A stretch of 64,000 nt of DNA, taken from contig JAHLJZ010000001.1 in assembly GCA_025602915.1 (NCBI GenBank), forward strand, positions 558,001 through 622,000. Reading direction: 5' to 3'. Source of the DNA: Paraphysoderma sedebokerense (lineage: Eukaryota > Blastocladiomycota > Physodermatomycetes > Physodermatales > Physodermataceae). The translations under genes and the position numbers were made by a program. A model generated the notes under the pieces. That model saw only the letters and a program-made list of their open reading frames with translations. It had not been told where the DNA came from and did no database searches. Positions 34,443 to 51,600 of the stretch are shown piece by piece. Numbering within the stretch: the first letter of the stretch is position 1; each line of letters begins with the position of its first letter.

Positions 34443-34673
34443 TGAAATGTAAAATGAAATAGTACGACTTTGCGCAATGATTGATGTTGCCATGGATGCG
34501 AATTTCATTACTCTATCGCCCGCGAAAATAAATTTTCACACGTCCGTGCAAGTCAGCCTTCCCTGCGCAGCTCTTTTTTAGATAGGAGGTAGTAGTTACA
34601 ACACTCGACTGATAAGCATTCATTGCATATTACTTCCAAGATAATCCTCACCTCTACTATCAAAAACTGAGTT

Positions 34674-36444
34674 ATGCTGAATTCCGGAAATCAGTACGTG
34701 AGCGAGGAAGGGTTAAAAAACCTGAAACACTACAAGTATAGTGCAGTCGATAAATCTCCAATATCACAGTACATATTGAAACATTACTGGAATTGGTGTG
34801 TGACATTGTTTCCGAGATGGATGGCGTATGTTATGATTTCATTCTATCTACCTTTTTAGTTTTTATATAATCAGTTTTATGGCTACTGTTTTTTGTTTAT
34901 TCAACAACCAAGAACTAACAACTTTTCGATATTGATTTATTTATTCTTTTGTACCATTCAAATTACCACTTGATCTATGATTATGATGGCTTAGACCCAA
35001 TCTAATAACCTTGATAGGTTTCGGATTTGTGGTATTCAATCTGGTGACCATGATTATTTTCGTTCCGGATCTGAAGGGCCCCGGGCCATCTTGGATATAT
35101 TACAGGTAAATTATGCAGTATCTTGATCAAAATACACAAAGCCTTCCATAGTCGTGACAAAGTCCTTTGTTCCTTCCAACTTTCATGGGCAAAAACTGAA
35201 AACAATCTAACGATTTGGTTTTGCTCAAAGTTTCGCGGCGGGCATTTGGCTTTATTCAACTTTTGATAATGTAGACGGAAAGCAAGCCCGCAGAACGGGA
35301 ACATCGTCCCCTCTTGGGGAACTGTTTGATCATGGATGTGATGCATTGAATTGTGCGGTTAGTTCTGGCATAATCATTCGTGATCCATCTCTTTGTGCTA
35401 CTACTAACTGTCGCGCCTTACAATTCAGGTCGGAGCTTTAGTTCAAGCTGCCAGTTTAGGTTTAGGATTTACATGGTACTCATGCGTTGTGACTTTCTTG
35501 AGTATGTATTGTGAAGTGCCCGTCTGTTTCCATCATTGGCGACCGTTTTGACAGCCTTGCCTCTTAGCGTCTGTTGCGTTTTATTTCAGCACTTGGGAAG
35601 AGTACCATACAGGTACGCTGTACCTCGGATATATCAATGGTCCGACAGAGGGTCTCATTATAGCTTGCATTATGTCTATTATGAGTGGTGTTTATGGCCC
35701 CGAATTATGGCAGAGCAAAGTCCACGATGTTGCGCCGCCTACCTTCCCCGGTTTATCTCACATTCCGACCCACTATAAATTGATCGATCTGGCTGTCGTT
35801 TCTATGGTTGGATTGCTGTTTACCGCCCACATTCCATTTAGCGTGGTTGCTGTATATAAGGCTTGCCATCGTAAGGGTACCAGTTTCGGTAGAGCGTTAA
35901 CTCAATTGAGTCCTCTGGTTGTTATGCTCGGATTTGGTGGATTTTGGCTCAGTAGTCCTTATTCAGTTGCGCTGGAACGTCATTTTGTGTTATTTGTCAT
36001 GGCCAACGGTATTGTATTTGGAAGGATGGCGGTAAGTTAAAAAAAAGTTAATTCACATCTACAAATTTGCGACCGGCTTCATGACATAACCATTTTTGCT
36101 GTCAACAGACTAAAATCATTCTCGCCCATGTCACGAAAATGCCGTTTCCTATGTTTTCAACTGGTATGCTCATTCCTCTTATCGCCGGGTCTATTGTGGT
36201 AAACCTCCCTCGCTTTAATTTGTAAGTTATTGTTGTATTCTGGAAATTTCTTTGCCTTTTCCGACTGACCATTGTGAATAGCGATGTGATCCTTACTCCC
36301 GAACGAGAAGCTATCTATCTTTGGGTGTTCTTCGTTCTGGCAGCCATAAATTATTTGCATTGGGCATTACTTGTAATTGATAAATTCTGTACCTTTCTAG
36401 GCATCAAATGCCTCTCTATTCCGTACGGGGATAAACGAGAATAA
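34674..36444 (+). CDS. CDP-alcohol phosphotransferase (choline/ethanolamine phosphotransferase)
   Basis: From ATG 34674 the start is [29 protein letters not shown] in two blocks, as in CPT1/EPT1. The catalytic CDP-alcohol motif follows across introns: [11 protein letters not shown] then [16 protein letters not shown], giving D-G-x2-A-R-x8-G-x3-D-x3-D complete. Several membrane helices follow ([61 protein letters not shown]). The stop is TAA at 36442-36444. The enzyme transfers phosphocholine or phosphoethanolamine from the CDP form to diacylglycerol, the last Kennedy-pathway step, in the ER or Golgi membrane. Head-group choice cannot be told from what I see. The gene has about eight introns. 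Confidence 0.93.
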
Positions 36445-36567
36445 ACCTGTAAAGCGGTTTATTGGATAGTTAATAGTTCTGAACATCATCCGCCTTTACA
36501 TTTTATTTTCCTATCAGCCATATCACAAAAGTTGTTGCCAACCAGCCAATGCACCTGAATGTGATCT

Positions 36568-37179
36568 CTAACAATCGCACTCTCCTTCGCACATGCACTC
36601 TTGGCAGAAACATCCATCACTAACTGTTCTTTTCTCTTTTTGAGCATCCTTTGACGTGCAACAATCGCCCTCTGATGCTTCCTCGTTCTTCTTCGTTGGG
36701 GCTGAGCAGCATGAATCTTCGACTTCAGCAGAGCAGCATGCTGCACCTTCGGTGGGCGAAACAGCAGGTTCATTGGCGTTGCAGCATGAGGATTTTTCGA
36801 TAATAACCTCGGAAGGTTCTTGCTTTGAACAACAAGAAGGCTTTTGGGATGAACACTTGCAACTTCCTTTAGCTGAAGAACACGATGTTTGACCGACACC
36901 GCAGCATGATCTAGATGTGGACGAGCACATACAACGGCCGGAGCTTTTCTTGGCAACTGCAGGACAGCACGATTTTTGTGTAGAACCACCGCACTTGCTC
37001 TTGACTTGGCAGCAGGATTTGGCAGCACACGAACACGAACTGGAGGCAGATTTCGGTTGACAGCACGAAGTACGACTGGAACAGGATGATTGGGATTTTT
37101 GACAACCACATGAAGTTGTAGCTTTCGCACAACCACATCTATTTATGCGGGAAGCGGATGATTTACAACGGCAAGGCAT
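36568..37179 (-). CDS. Cys-rich, metallothionein-like protein, 203 residues
   Basis: An uninterrupted frame starts at MPCRCKSSASRINRCGC. By hand count it has 39 Cys in 203 residues, including nine CC pairs and nine CxC pairs. Interleaved residues are mainly Ser, Lys, Gln and Ala. The N-terminal two thirds is basic; from about residue 122 it becomes acidic, ending FCQECMCEGECDC. There is no signal peptide and almost no aromatic residues. CxC and CC pairs are the hallmark of metal-thiolate clusters, but the protein is three times longer than usual metallothioneins. Roles to consider are copper or zinc buffering or a structural Cys-rich protein. It belongs to no family that I can name. Confidence 0.75.
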   Translation of the reverse strand: MPCRCKSSASRINRCGCAKATTSCGCQKSQSSCSSRTSCCQPKSASSSCSCAAKSCCQVKSKCGGSTQKSCCPAVAKKSSGRCMCSSTSRSCCGVGQTSCSSAKGSCKCSSQKPSCCSKQEPSEVIIEKSSCCNANEPAVSPTEGAACCSAEVEDSCCSAPTKKNEEASEGDCCTSKDAQKEKRTVSDGCFCQECMCEGECDC

Positions 37180-37305
37180 CTTAAACGTTGTCTTTCATTG
37201 CAGGGAACACATCAGTCTAGGATTCGACATTTGCAACACAAACTGAAACTTTTTACAAACCTGTCGCTTAAAAGAATATAGCTGTCCAAGACTTGTACTG
37301 GGAAT

Positions 37306-37710
37306 CTATAGCTTTTCGTTGATGTTCTTACTCTATAAATCAGAAACAAACAATAACAATATCAACGTCAGGAGATGTCGCGATCCCCACTTTCCACCAG
37401 TAACGTTTCTTACCTGAATTAACACCGATATTCTTTCAGTTATCGAAGAAAGGTTGGAGAAATTCAATTCGAATTGTACTGTGAGTCTGAGGACGTGGAT
37501 GATAAAATATGTTCTTGGATTGCATAACAGAAGTGTCAACTGTGCATGGCTACAATGGGAAAATCGTCGCAAGAGAGTACCTTCCTGGGCGGGCTCTGGT
37601 AAAGCCGTTTGAATGCGATATCTGCCGTCTACAGATTTCAATAGGCATGGCCTGTCATTCGCAGTGATTGGCTTCAGCATCCTTATCTGCAGGGAGAGGT
37701 TCTGAGCCAT
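37306..37710 (-). CDS. Doubtful small hypothetical protein, 2 exons
   Basis: ATG 37710 opens MAQNLSLQIRMLKPITANDR, and the frame stays open for ~100 codons to ..ERISVLIQ. A GTAAGA donor and TTATAG acceptor would then add SKNINEKL and a stop at 37306. The end looks helical. It lies just downstream of the Prp4 kinase gene on the same strand. I recognise no family, the coding signal is weak, and a further intron near 37590 is possible. Confidence 0.3.
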
Positions 37711-37862
37711 GCCATTATCAATGATGGAAATTCTGTGTCGTTGGATTGGGGTTCTGTAAGCACCAATCCGATTTCAAGTAACCACATTTATCCTTTTAAC
37801 ATTTTTATACAGATACATTTGCTTACATTCATTAATATTACCTATGCTACAGCACGACCGCC

Positions 37863-40850
<2,988 letters not shown>

Positions 40851-41607
40851 TGTGCCGTCAGATGAAGAATTCAGAATAGAAATGGGTTGCGGAATCCACG
40901 ATAAAAAGGATTGTAAGTCCACAGACAGAGACGGAGGTTTCAAAGGAAGAATATACAAATGAGACTACAGTAGCAGATAAGGCAATCCTCAAGATGGAAC
41001 GGGCTCTTGTATGGCGGCAGGAATGCAGAATCCAGATGCGGGGACGAGGAAGACGGCGGAAGGCGGGTTTGTTGACGCTTGCGATCTGGCTCCACGGCAG
41101 CAGTGAACGCGCAGTGAACAGCCTGTGAACGAACTTCCTGATGCTTGCACGCTCCAATGCCTGAACTAATGACCAAGGACTCTTTTTCATTTCCATGAGG
41201 GAACTAGGGATTGATGGATACAGGAACTCCATTTCAATAAGATAATACAGTTGTTGTAACACTTGAGTTAATGGCCCAACACTTGACTATGCCAGATTCA
41301 CCTGGAATTCATCAAAGAACCGATTGAAGTCACCACAGATTTTAGGTACCAACAAATGCCAAATTAATGTGCTCCCAATAGTATGTAGTTGAGAGTAGAA
41401 ATAGACAAGCGAAAACGGCCGTTTCTATACTATAATTACAGAATCGAGTATTGCTGAATTGACACGACCGATGCCGTCCTGCCTTTTGTTTACTTGCAGC
41501 CCCTGTTTGCTACGGGGAATGCCGGGGATCGTCTGCCCTTTCATTTATCCTTTTCTGGTTCAGTTCTCTTGTTTAGATTTCTCGTAACCGTTTGGCAAAC
41601 ATTAAGC
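40851..41607. promoter_or_regulatory. Divergent promoter between Prp4 kinase and aspartate aminotransferase
   Basis: About 750 bases between two head-to-head genes. Open frames inside lack plausible starts or family resemblance. It should contain both promoters. Confidence 0.5.
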
Positions 41608-43496
<1,889 letters not shown>

Positions 43497-43560
43497 TGCT
43501 TGATCATACCGACTGATGTAGCAAGTACGAATCGTCGATTGGATTTATTCAAGACATATT

Positions 43561-44401
43561 TTACAATTTGCCAGCTGCTGCCTGCTCCCACAGCGATGGA
43601 CCTTTAATATAAATATTGAAATTTAACAATTTTTTCAATCCGGACTTGAAGACGATAGAGCTTAGAGCATAAATGAAAATTGCAGATGCCTCTACATAAA
43701 ACTGTTAACTTAAATTCCAGCAAATTCGAAACAGGTATAAACCAACCAGTCATGTCGTCGCCCTCCAATCCGCGATGACTTAATCCAGACACAAGGAGAA
43801 ACGGCACAAATGGTAGTTTGGCGACCTACGTCATTCCAGAAAAGGATTTAGACTGCATTCCTGTGAAAGCTAGCCTTGGTGAAATACGATGAACGTACGG
43901 GCACGCCGGCAAATTTGCTACTCAGAAAACTAAAAACTCCGATCAAGACAACGGACACAACAATGGTTGATCGCATCTGTAACCCTGCCTGTCTTCGAGA
44001 AGCATCAGTGAGCTGGGTTTGAAAGTGGTCCAGCTGCTTCTCTTTCCGTTTTGAGCCGCTAGATTGAAGTTTTTCGACTAAAATTCCACGAAACGTCAGA
44101 AACATCCCGAGATAGGTGTCAATGGACTGCCCAACGTGATACTATCAACGCTAGAACAGGAAGCCAGGCATACTTTTGGTGTTCAACTTCTCGATCGTGG
44201 ATTTAAGATTTTTGAATTGTGATGTTCGGTAAATTAACGTATACTCAACCGCTGCAATTTAGTGAATACATCGTATGGTAGAGGGTCAAGTTAACGGCCA
44301 TGAACGCTAGGGATGTGGAATGCAGAGAAAAGAGTGATCCTACCTTCGGCAAATATAGCCGCGAGCAGAGCATAGAAGACTGCTTGGAAAAATGGAGACA
44401 T
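43561..44401 (-). CDS. TMCO1: TMCO1-like ER calcium-load-activated channel / insertase subunit
   Basis: ATG 44401 starts MSPFFQAVFYALLAAIFAEA, then VEYTLIYRTSQFKNLKSTIE, as in human TMCO1 (LLAEGITWVLVYRTDKYKRL). The coiled-coil exon follows (SGSKRKEKQLDHFQTQLTDA), then LQMRSTIVVSVVLIGVFSFL, a GLSHRGLEGDDMT motif matching GLSHRNLLGDDTT, and IFIYALSSIVFKSGLKKLL. The last exon is entered through a weak GTTGGT donor. The family belongs to the Oxa1 superfamily: it acts in the ER multipass translocon and has been described as a Ca-release channel. The gene is divergent from a LYR gene only 176 bases away. The stop is TAA at 43561. Confidence 0.85.
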
Positions 44402-44577
44402 TTGTGAGTGTGATATGAACAGGAATAACGGAAGTGTGGAAAGTAGGCCTCAAGCACTCACACCGCGAGTTCCGTTGCTAGGGACGCATGAAGTGATAAA
44501 CAAATCGTGCTGATAAGATATATTCAGCCGATCACGACAATTCCAGTATCCCTTGCAATCAACTATTATAATACAAG

Positions 44578-44844
44578 ATGTCCATTTCCATGCCACATCA
44601 ACCTTCCTTACAGTTGTTCAAGCACGCTCTTCGTACTGTGTCAAAGTTCCCCGTCCCGCCTCTCCGATCGAAACTGAGATATAACGTGCGAGATTTATTC
44701 GAAACCTATCGTAACGAAGTCCGCCCGGCCAAAATAAACCAGTTAATTCAAGATGGGTACAAAGATGTAGAAGTCATTGGGGCCTTTCAGCATTTACCTC
44801 GGGAACAATTAGGAAAGCTATTCAAGAATTATAAACTAGCATAA
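44578..44844 (+). CDS. LYR-motif (Complex1_LYR) mitochondrial protein, 88 residues
   Basis: A single exon reads SLQLFKHALRTVSKFP, where LFK stands in for LYK/LYR, then LRYNVRDLFETYRNEV, the R..F..N/Y core. It continues KINQLIQDGYKDVEVIGAFQ and ends REQLGKLFKNYKLA. Length, the three-helix pattern and the F after R..VRD fit Complex1_LYR small proteins, which bind acyl-ACP and help assemble Fe-S or respiratory complexes. I cannot say which LYRM subfamily it belongs to. Confidence 0.75.
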   Translation: MSISMPHQPSLQLFKHALRTVSKFPVPPLRSKLRYNVRDLFETYRNEVRPAKINQLIQDGYKDVEVIGAFQHLPREQLGKLFKNYKLA

Positions 44845-44951
44845 TTGGTTATACCATTTAGCGTCACATATTCAGGATTGGATACAAGAATTTAAAGACA
44901 ATTATGTATTATAAATATTGTATATATACAGGTGAAATCGACTGATAAAAG

Positions 44952-45443
44952 TTAAAATTTGGGACATGGCTCGAACTGGTCAAATCTTTTTGTGCTTCTC
45001 AAAATCGAGCACAGATAATTTGACACTTGCTTCACGTCAATCCTCACGAGTTTTCCATTATAGTCTTGCATCATTGTGAGAGAGCTCCAAAGTATAGTTA
45101 AATCTCTAAATGAAGGCATAAACTGAATATAAGAAAGAATATTCAAGTAGGAGTGAATTCTGGCTCTTACGGATTTGGTACTCTGATGACTCCTTCATTC
45201 ATGTCTTCATCCCATGTGAGGACATCGATATGAATTGAAGATCCAAATAATCCCGAAAAGTCTTGAAGCGATTTTGATATCAAAGTACGTAATAAAAGGG
45301 TATCTATATTTGATATTGGATCGAAAGTCCTGTATTTTCAAAAGTTACGGATTTTATCATTGCGACGAGGTGCAAAGCCCCCAAACATACACTTTAAGCT
45401 GTACATAGCTCCATTCCGAACCCGATACTGTGTAAGAATTCAT
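44952..45443 (-). CDS. RPP14: Rpp14/Pop5-family RNase P/MRP protein, 3 exons, 121 residues
   Basis: Exons 45443-45391, 45329-45171 and 45105-44952 have clean junctions (GTATGT..ACAG, GTAAGA..TTTAG) and total 366 bases, 121 codons plus stop. The protein starts MNSYTVSGSEWSYVQLKVTF, then LISKSLQDFSGLFGSSIHID, EGVIRVPN and LTILWSSLTMMQDYNGKLVR followed by IDVKQVSNYL. Human RPP14 has YHYMKVCLEF, LLISAVKDLFGEV, AILRIC and LVKLWSSLTLLGSYKGKKCAFRV at the same positions and is 124 residues long. The product helps RNase P cut tRNA 5' leaders in the nucleus. Rpp14 proper is usually said to be missing from yeasts, and Pop5 is the alternative; the spacing favours Rpp14. Confidence 0.82.
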
Positions 45444-45655
45444 GTTGCATGGAGATTTTATGTTTTGATATCGAGATCAGTTGTCTTTGAATTTTTTCAA
45501 TTTTTTCGGCGTGTTAGAAGGATGGAACAATTGGTGAAACTTGCGACTTTTTAGCTGCAGCTTCTGTCCTTCAGAAAAAAAAACCGTCCGATCTAGCATT
45601 TCTGACTGTTTAGCGAGACTGATATCAAAGTCATTAAAATCCTTATTTAAATATA
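45444..45655. promoter_or_regulatory. 212-bp divergent promoter of Rpp14 and THADA
   Basis: The spacer separates the ATGs of two head-to-head genes that both act on tRNA. It is AT-rich next to the THADA start (TATTTAAATATA at 45644-45655). I see no other motif that I can name. Confidence 0.5.
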
Positions 45656-48600
45656 ATGGCTCCGAAGCCTACAAAACCGACTTTGTTTATTTTACCTGAG
45701 TGGAATCGGTTTTTCGACGATGTCGGTAATTTGGAAGGTGATATTATGGCGGACTTCAAAAATCTAATAAACCCCCCGAATATTACTTCCTGGAAGAATC
45801 AAGAGAAAATCCTCAAAAATCTTTGTATGTGTCTTTGGTAGTAATTCATTCTAATTTGGAGTAATTCGTCTAACATTATTCTGTAGCTCAGAAATTTTTG
45901 AAATTGCGTGAAGTTTCGCCATCCGATGCTCAAATGTCCACATTACAAGATCAGTTTCGACATATCTTAATTCCGATTGTAGCTAAATTATACTTTCGTA
46001 CAGATGACCTCGAATTCATTCTTCGCCAAAACCTGATCGCATTTGTGCAATCTCTGTATGCGGCAAGTGAATATCTCGGCCTATCAGAATCAATTATTTC
46101 CTATTTTTCCCTTGAATTTGAAAATTACTTGTCTCATTTCAGGCAAGCCAATACAGATCAGAAACGTTCGAAATTATATATTTCGATTTTCAAATGCATA
46201 ACTTTGACTGCGACTTTCGATCTCGGCAGTTTAATTCTCAAAAAGAAATCGGGCTCCCTGGTGGATTTAGTAGTCGAGTTCGTTGAAGTGTGTATGGTCT
46301 CCGTCGGGTCCGCGGGTGATAAATCTGGAGTTACCGCAGAGAGTATGCAGGATTGTCATAATGTTTTAAAACTCTGCCTGTTAGTGAGCGGAAAGTTAGA
46401 AGGAGAAATGAAGAAGTCTTGGGCCGAGGAGAAGTCGAAGTACACGGAACTTTTTAAAGCCGTGGTAGAAATCACTTTTTCGGAGGAATATTCAGGAGAA
46501 TGCCAATTTGTTGCAGGGATGCTAGCAACTCAGCTGATAGAAATCTGGAACTTCAATGTGTACAATTCGCCAACCGATTGCGCTCGAAACATACTTCGAA
46601 CTTTGCTACCGTGGTTTGAAATTTCAGACGGCTCATTGGACAGGCCAAATATGTTAGTTGATATTAGCCGGGGTAATTGGACAGAATTTCCGAATTCAGT
46701 TATTGCTATATGTCGCGGGATGTTAACAAATACCGATAAATCCGTCTTACATGCCACAATTGTTAATGGGTATGTTGAATGGTCCACCTACGAAAAAGTG
46801 CTCATACTTAACAGACATTATAGGCCAACTAGTCTGCTTGAAATTGTTTTTACCGTTGCATCTGTAACGATCGAAACAGTTTCTGATCCTGGACTTCAAC
46901 TTCGCAGTTTCGAATTACTGGTCTCCTATCTTGTAGAAGTACAGAGCGATGTATCTTTACAGTTGCCATCCGATAACCTCCAAAAATTGCTCCATTACGT
47001 ATGGTCAAATTTTGAAGACCCAACTGATTCCATTCAGAATAAAGTTCGAACTCTCTTTCAAACCTTGTTGTCCTTGATGTCGGAAAAGCGGGAGAATGCC
47101 GAAGGGGCTGAATTCCTTGATCGGCTGCTCCAAAAGATTATGGACTTGGATCCTTTCAAGAAAGTAAAATATAGCATGCTTGTGTTACTCCTACCGTATG
47201 TTGGTGCCGATAAAATATTGCAACGGGATTCTCCTGTGGTTTCACAATCTCTCAAAGTCATGAGGTAACGTTGATATATACCGATGGTCAGCTTGGGTTG
47301 TTTCTGACCTCTATTTTAGTAATTTAAGCATGGCCCCAAAAATCTCGGCATTCATTCTCGCCATGATTCGCTCAGTTGACATCGCCAATTTATCGACTGC
47401 CCGCCCATTTTTGGGACCGATCTGCCAAGCTCTTACTTCGAATGATTCGCTTTTACGTAAACACGTCTCATCTCATATTTTGCTTGAATTATTTAAGGCG
47501 GATCGAAGATTTTTTGGATTGATGCTGTCTATGCTGCAGGAGAAAGACAACTATTCTTCTATTAATATGGCCTATCGAGTGCAAGCTGTCATTGCTTGTC
47601 TCAAATCCGGTCGTGTGATGGGATTGTTAGAAAAATTTTCCACAGGTCAGTAATGTCAGTAATTCGTTGCCTGATGCCAATATTTACATTGTTCTCTAGA
47701 CTCTCCGTTCTTCGCAGATATCGACATGAATCTTCTCAAATCTGCCGTCAGTCATTCTTCCACGGAGTTACGATTGGATGTTCTTGGGCTCATATCTGAT
47801 GCCCCAAAAGCATCGAGCCCGATATCCGAAGATGAGTTCGATATCGCAAAAGAGTTCGTCATACAGAATATGCAGGCTTCAGTCGCCGAGTTCCGACAAC
47901 GATTCAATGCCCACTTCACCAAGTTTCTTACTCGAGTGAAAAACAGTGTGTATGTAGCTGCACGTGTTCAAAAGTCCCTGAAGAAACGAAAGGCATTAGG
48001 AGATGCCGAGACGCATGAATTTAAAATATCTCAAGGTCGCATCAATTCGGCGAAGGATTTTCTTGAATGGCTCATTACTGTTTCGTTCAATTCTCTCTTC
48101 CCTGGAGCAACATTCCCTCGAATCGACAATGCGTTCAAGTTGATTTCCCTAATGATAGACGTATTCGGCATAGATCGAGTGCCACCACCTGATGGGTTCG
48201 ATCCGAGGCACGGAGTCTGTCCGCAATTTCCATTCGAAGTTCATCTTGGCAACCCACGTCATTGGATGCTGGTGATGGATATGTTGGGAAATCCGTACGA
48301 AATTGTTAGGGTGGAGGCCTTCAATTTATTACGGCGCTTTCCTATGCCGGATGCCGAATCGATTAAATCATTGGGAGACTTAACTCTACTAGGACTCCGA
48401 TGGATATCAAGTACCAGAGCAAGCGAAAGCGATGGTGGCGGCTTGCTTTTGAGGTTATTGGCACTGAAATCTTGTCGCACTATGCTGACGCCTGTCGTTT
48501 CGGGTGAAGAAGCAACAGCTGACAATGCCCTCCCGTTATGTGAGTATTGCTACCATCATTGAGTAAATAATTATTGCTAATTCAAGTATTTCAGTGCGAT

Positions 48601-51600
48601 TTTTAAACCATCTTATGGCATCGGTTAGAGAAAAGTTAGAAATAGCTAAGGTGAACTTAATGACTGCAGCTGAGCGACATTCGCTCCATGGTTCTTTGCA
48701 CGCATTGTCGTATGTATTCCGTGATATAAAGTATAATGATGTCCGTAATGATAAGGAAGGGTACACGCAAGCAATTGAAGTAGCCTTGACTTTAGCCAAG
48801 GAGACGTGCATGACAGTTCTGGAGATTGTGGCAAATGAAAGCCCCGAGGGGAATATTCCGTTGGAATATATGGAAGATAGTGACGAACATGTGTCTGGAG
48901 ATGGTTACGGGCCTAAACATCAGTTGATTCTATCTTTCGGATTTCGCGCCATAATGGGTGCAGCTGAGTTAATCGGCACCATTCTTTCTACTGTGCCGCT
49001 TCCGACTGATAATGTGTCGCCTGTCTGTCTTGGTTTTCCATTTTTGTTCAATTCACATTGGTATTGATTATTGACATCTATTTTCAGGAGGACTTCCTCA
49101 CATTTGAGCAGATAACAGACGTCGGTCAGCTTTTCCAAACGCTACTCACAAGTGTCAGACACCGCGGCGCATTCTCGTCAATACATCCCAGCTTCGTCAG
49201 CTTCAGCTCCCGTCTGTTGACCTGCTCGAACCCCAAATTGACTTCCCTTCCCAAAGGATGGCTTATCGTAAGTTTGCATTGTCACTATGATTTTGTCATG
49301 CATGAGCTCATGTTTTCGCATAGGATATCCTTGATGACCTTACTCGGCCGGAAAAGTTGAATCATTTGGTTTCAACTCGGAGATCGGCCGGTTTGCCTTG
49401 TTATGTATTGGGCCTTATATCTAGCGACACCACCAGAAGGCATTTCTTGCCCATCGCATTCGAAAAGTTGATGGCGATAGCAGAGATGGATTTACAACAG
49501 AATGTTAACGGAACAGTAGATGATTTACCACAGGTTTGTCCTTTTCTTCCCCTGGTGTTATTTCGTCGCTATTAAATCTCTTGAATAGGTGCATGCGTTC
49601 AATATATTGAGATCCCTGTATCAAGATAGTAAGTTGAGCCAGCATGTTTCACCGTACATCGCCGATGGTTTCATGCTGAGCATCAAAAATCTAAGTTCGC
49701 CTATGTATGAAAATTTATTGCTTTGTAACGCATTGCAATCGTCAAACTGAATTTGCTTTTCTGTAGTTGGGCGATACGAAACTGTGCTATGATGTTGTTT
49801 TCAACTCTAATCAATCGAACATGTGGTGTCAAACAGTCGAAAGATGAGCATCACAGCATTAATAAGCTAACCGGAAAACAATTTTTTCATCGATATCCGA
49901 AGTTACATTCCTTTCTGTTGCAAGAGTTGGATAATAATGTGAAAGGGCTTTTGAACCGCAATGACGTGAGTGTTTAAGCTTTTCTCGTACATATTAGAAT
50001 ACGCAATATCTAATTCACCCTCGTTCAAAGCCATCTGTTCATAATTCATTGTATCCAATTCTTACGCTCCTGTCGCGGCTCCACCCATCCCTGTTTGATT
50101 CTACCAATCCCGCCTTCGCCATGTCACCTTTCGCTGAATCCGTTGCCTTATGTTCAAATTCGTCGATTTGGAATGTTCGAGTAATGTCAGCCCGAGCGTT
50201 GGTTCCATTAATTTCTTCCGACAAATTAGTTGAAACATGTATAGGAATTCTGGAAAATGCGAACTTAGCAAATCAAAATGGTTTGCACGGTTCGTTACTA
50301 CAGATGCTTTTCCTCCTTCAAGGTCATTTATCGAGAGTTGCCAACAAAGAAGTGAAACAAGCTTTGATTCGTTTTATACCACCTATCTTAGTCAAGCGAA
50401 TACATGATTTTCTGGTTGTCAACCGGTGCAATGTAACTCGGAAAATTTTTGTCCAAATTATACATTACCTGTTGTTTGACAATACTTGGGTCGATGATGG
50501 TTTGTCGATACGAAAGATTGATCCAAGCATTTATGACGCGTTATTAATGTAGACGTGATTAGGTGTTTCTTCCTTAATTGAATCACAATCCGAGGATTCA
50601 CGGCAAAAATTTGAATCCACTGCTTGTGCGATTTTATTTGAACCTACGAATAGGTCGCCTGTCGATGTTGGAGGATTTGCTCTCAATGTTGAACTAGCTG
50701 TCTGTGTCTTGAAAAGTGGAATTGTTTATAATCGCTTCAACAAGGATGGCTTCACAGATATTATCAAGCGGTTGCTCCAACACCAGTGCTACCAAGTTGT
50801 GGTTGCCACATTAGATGTTTTACTGAAGTATAACGATTCCGAGAGGTATGTCGTAAGACCATATTAACGTCACCTACTCTCTGATGTATAACTGGTTTGT
50901 TACAGTTTTGATCGACAAGCTCTTCATTCTTTCCTCTTGGGACTAGTTCTTTCATATAATCGAAAGGACTTGATAAAGAGCGACAGCGTAAGGACGAATG
51001 AGATCCTTTCTCGGTTATTAGAGTTGCTGGAGCTGCTAAATCAGTCAACACAAATAATAAAGTCAACTGAATTGAAATCGACATGGCAGACTTTCCTGAA
51101 CTTTTTCAATAATCGATATCAGTACGGATTTGGGGTAAAAGTTACTACTCTGAGGTTACTCGGAATTATATTACATCAGGTGGGGCTAGTAAACATTTTG
51201 AATTCTTGCTTTGAGCTAATGATTGAATTAGGTATGGCACTCTGAGGCGGACTTAGAATTCAAGTCAAGTTCGTTAGACATCTACACCAGCATTTTAGAA
51301 GAGTTCACACATGATGAACAGGTAAGACCGAAGTTAAGCAACCCGTACCGTAACATGCACTGATACAATTAATCAAGCCACTACCTCTACGAGAGGCTTC
51401 TGCCGAATCTCTTAAATTGATATCCCGGGACATCTTCAACTTGGAAGTGACAAAATCTGTCCCAAGGAATCAGCTCACATCAATGGTAAAATTAATTATC
51501 ATAATTGGAAATCGCTTACTTCAAGACGATGATCCGGATGTTAGAGAATTTGCCGCAACGTCATTAGTCTCCGGTGTACTCGCACAGGTAAATTACGATT

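Noticed and set aside
40858-41262. 134-codon minus-strand frame upstream of Prp4 kinase
   Set aside because: No plausible ATG in frame that would extend the kinase, and no family resemblance; treated as promoter sequence.
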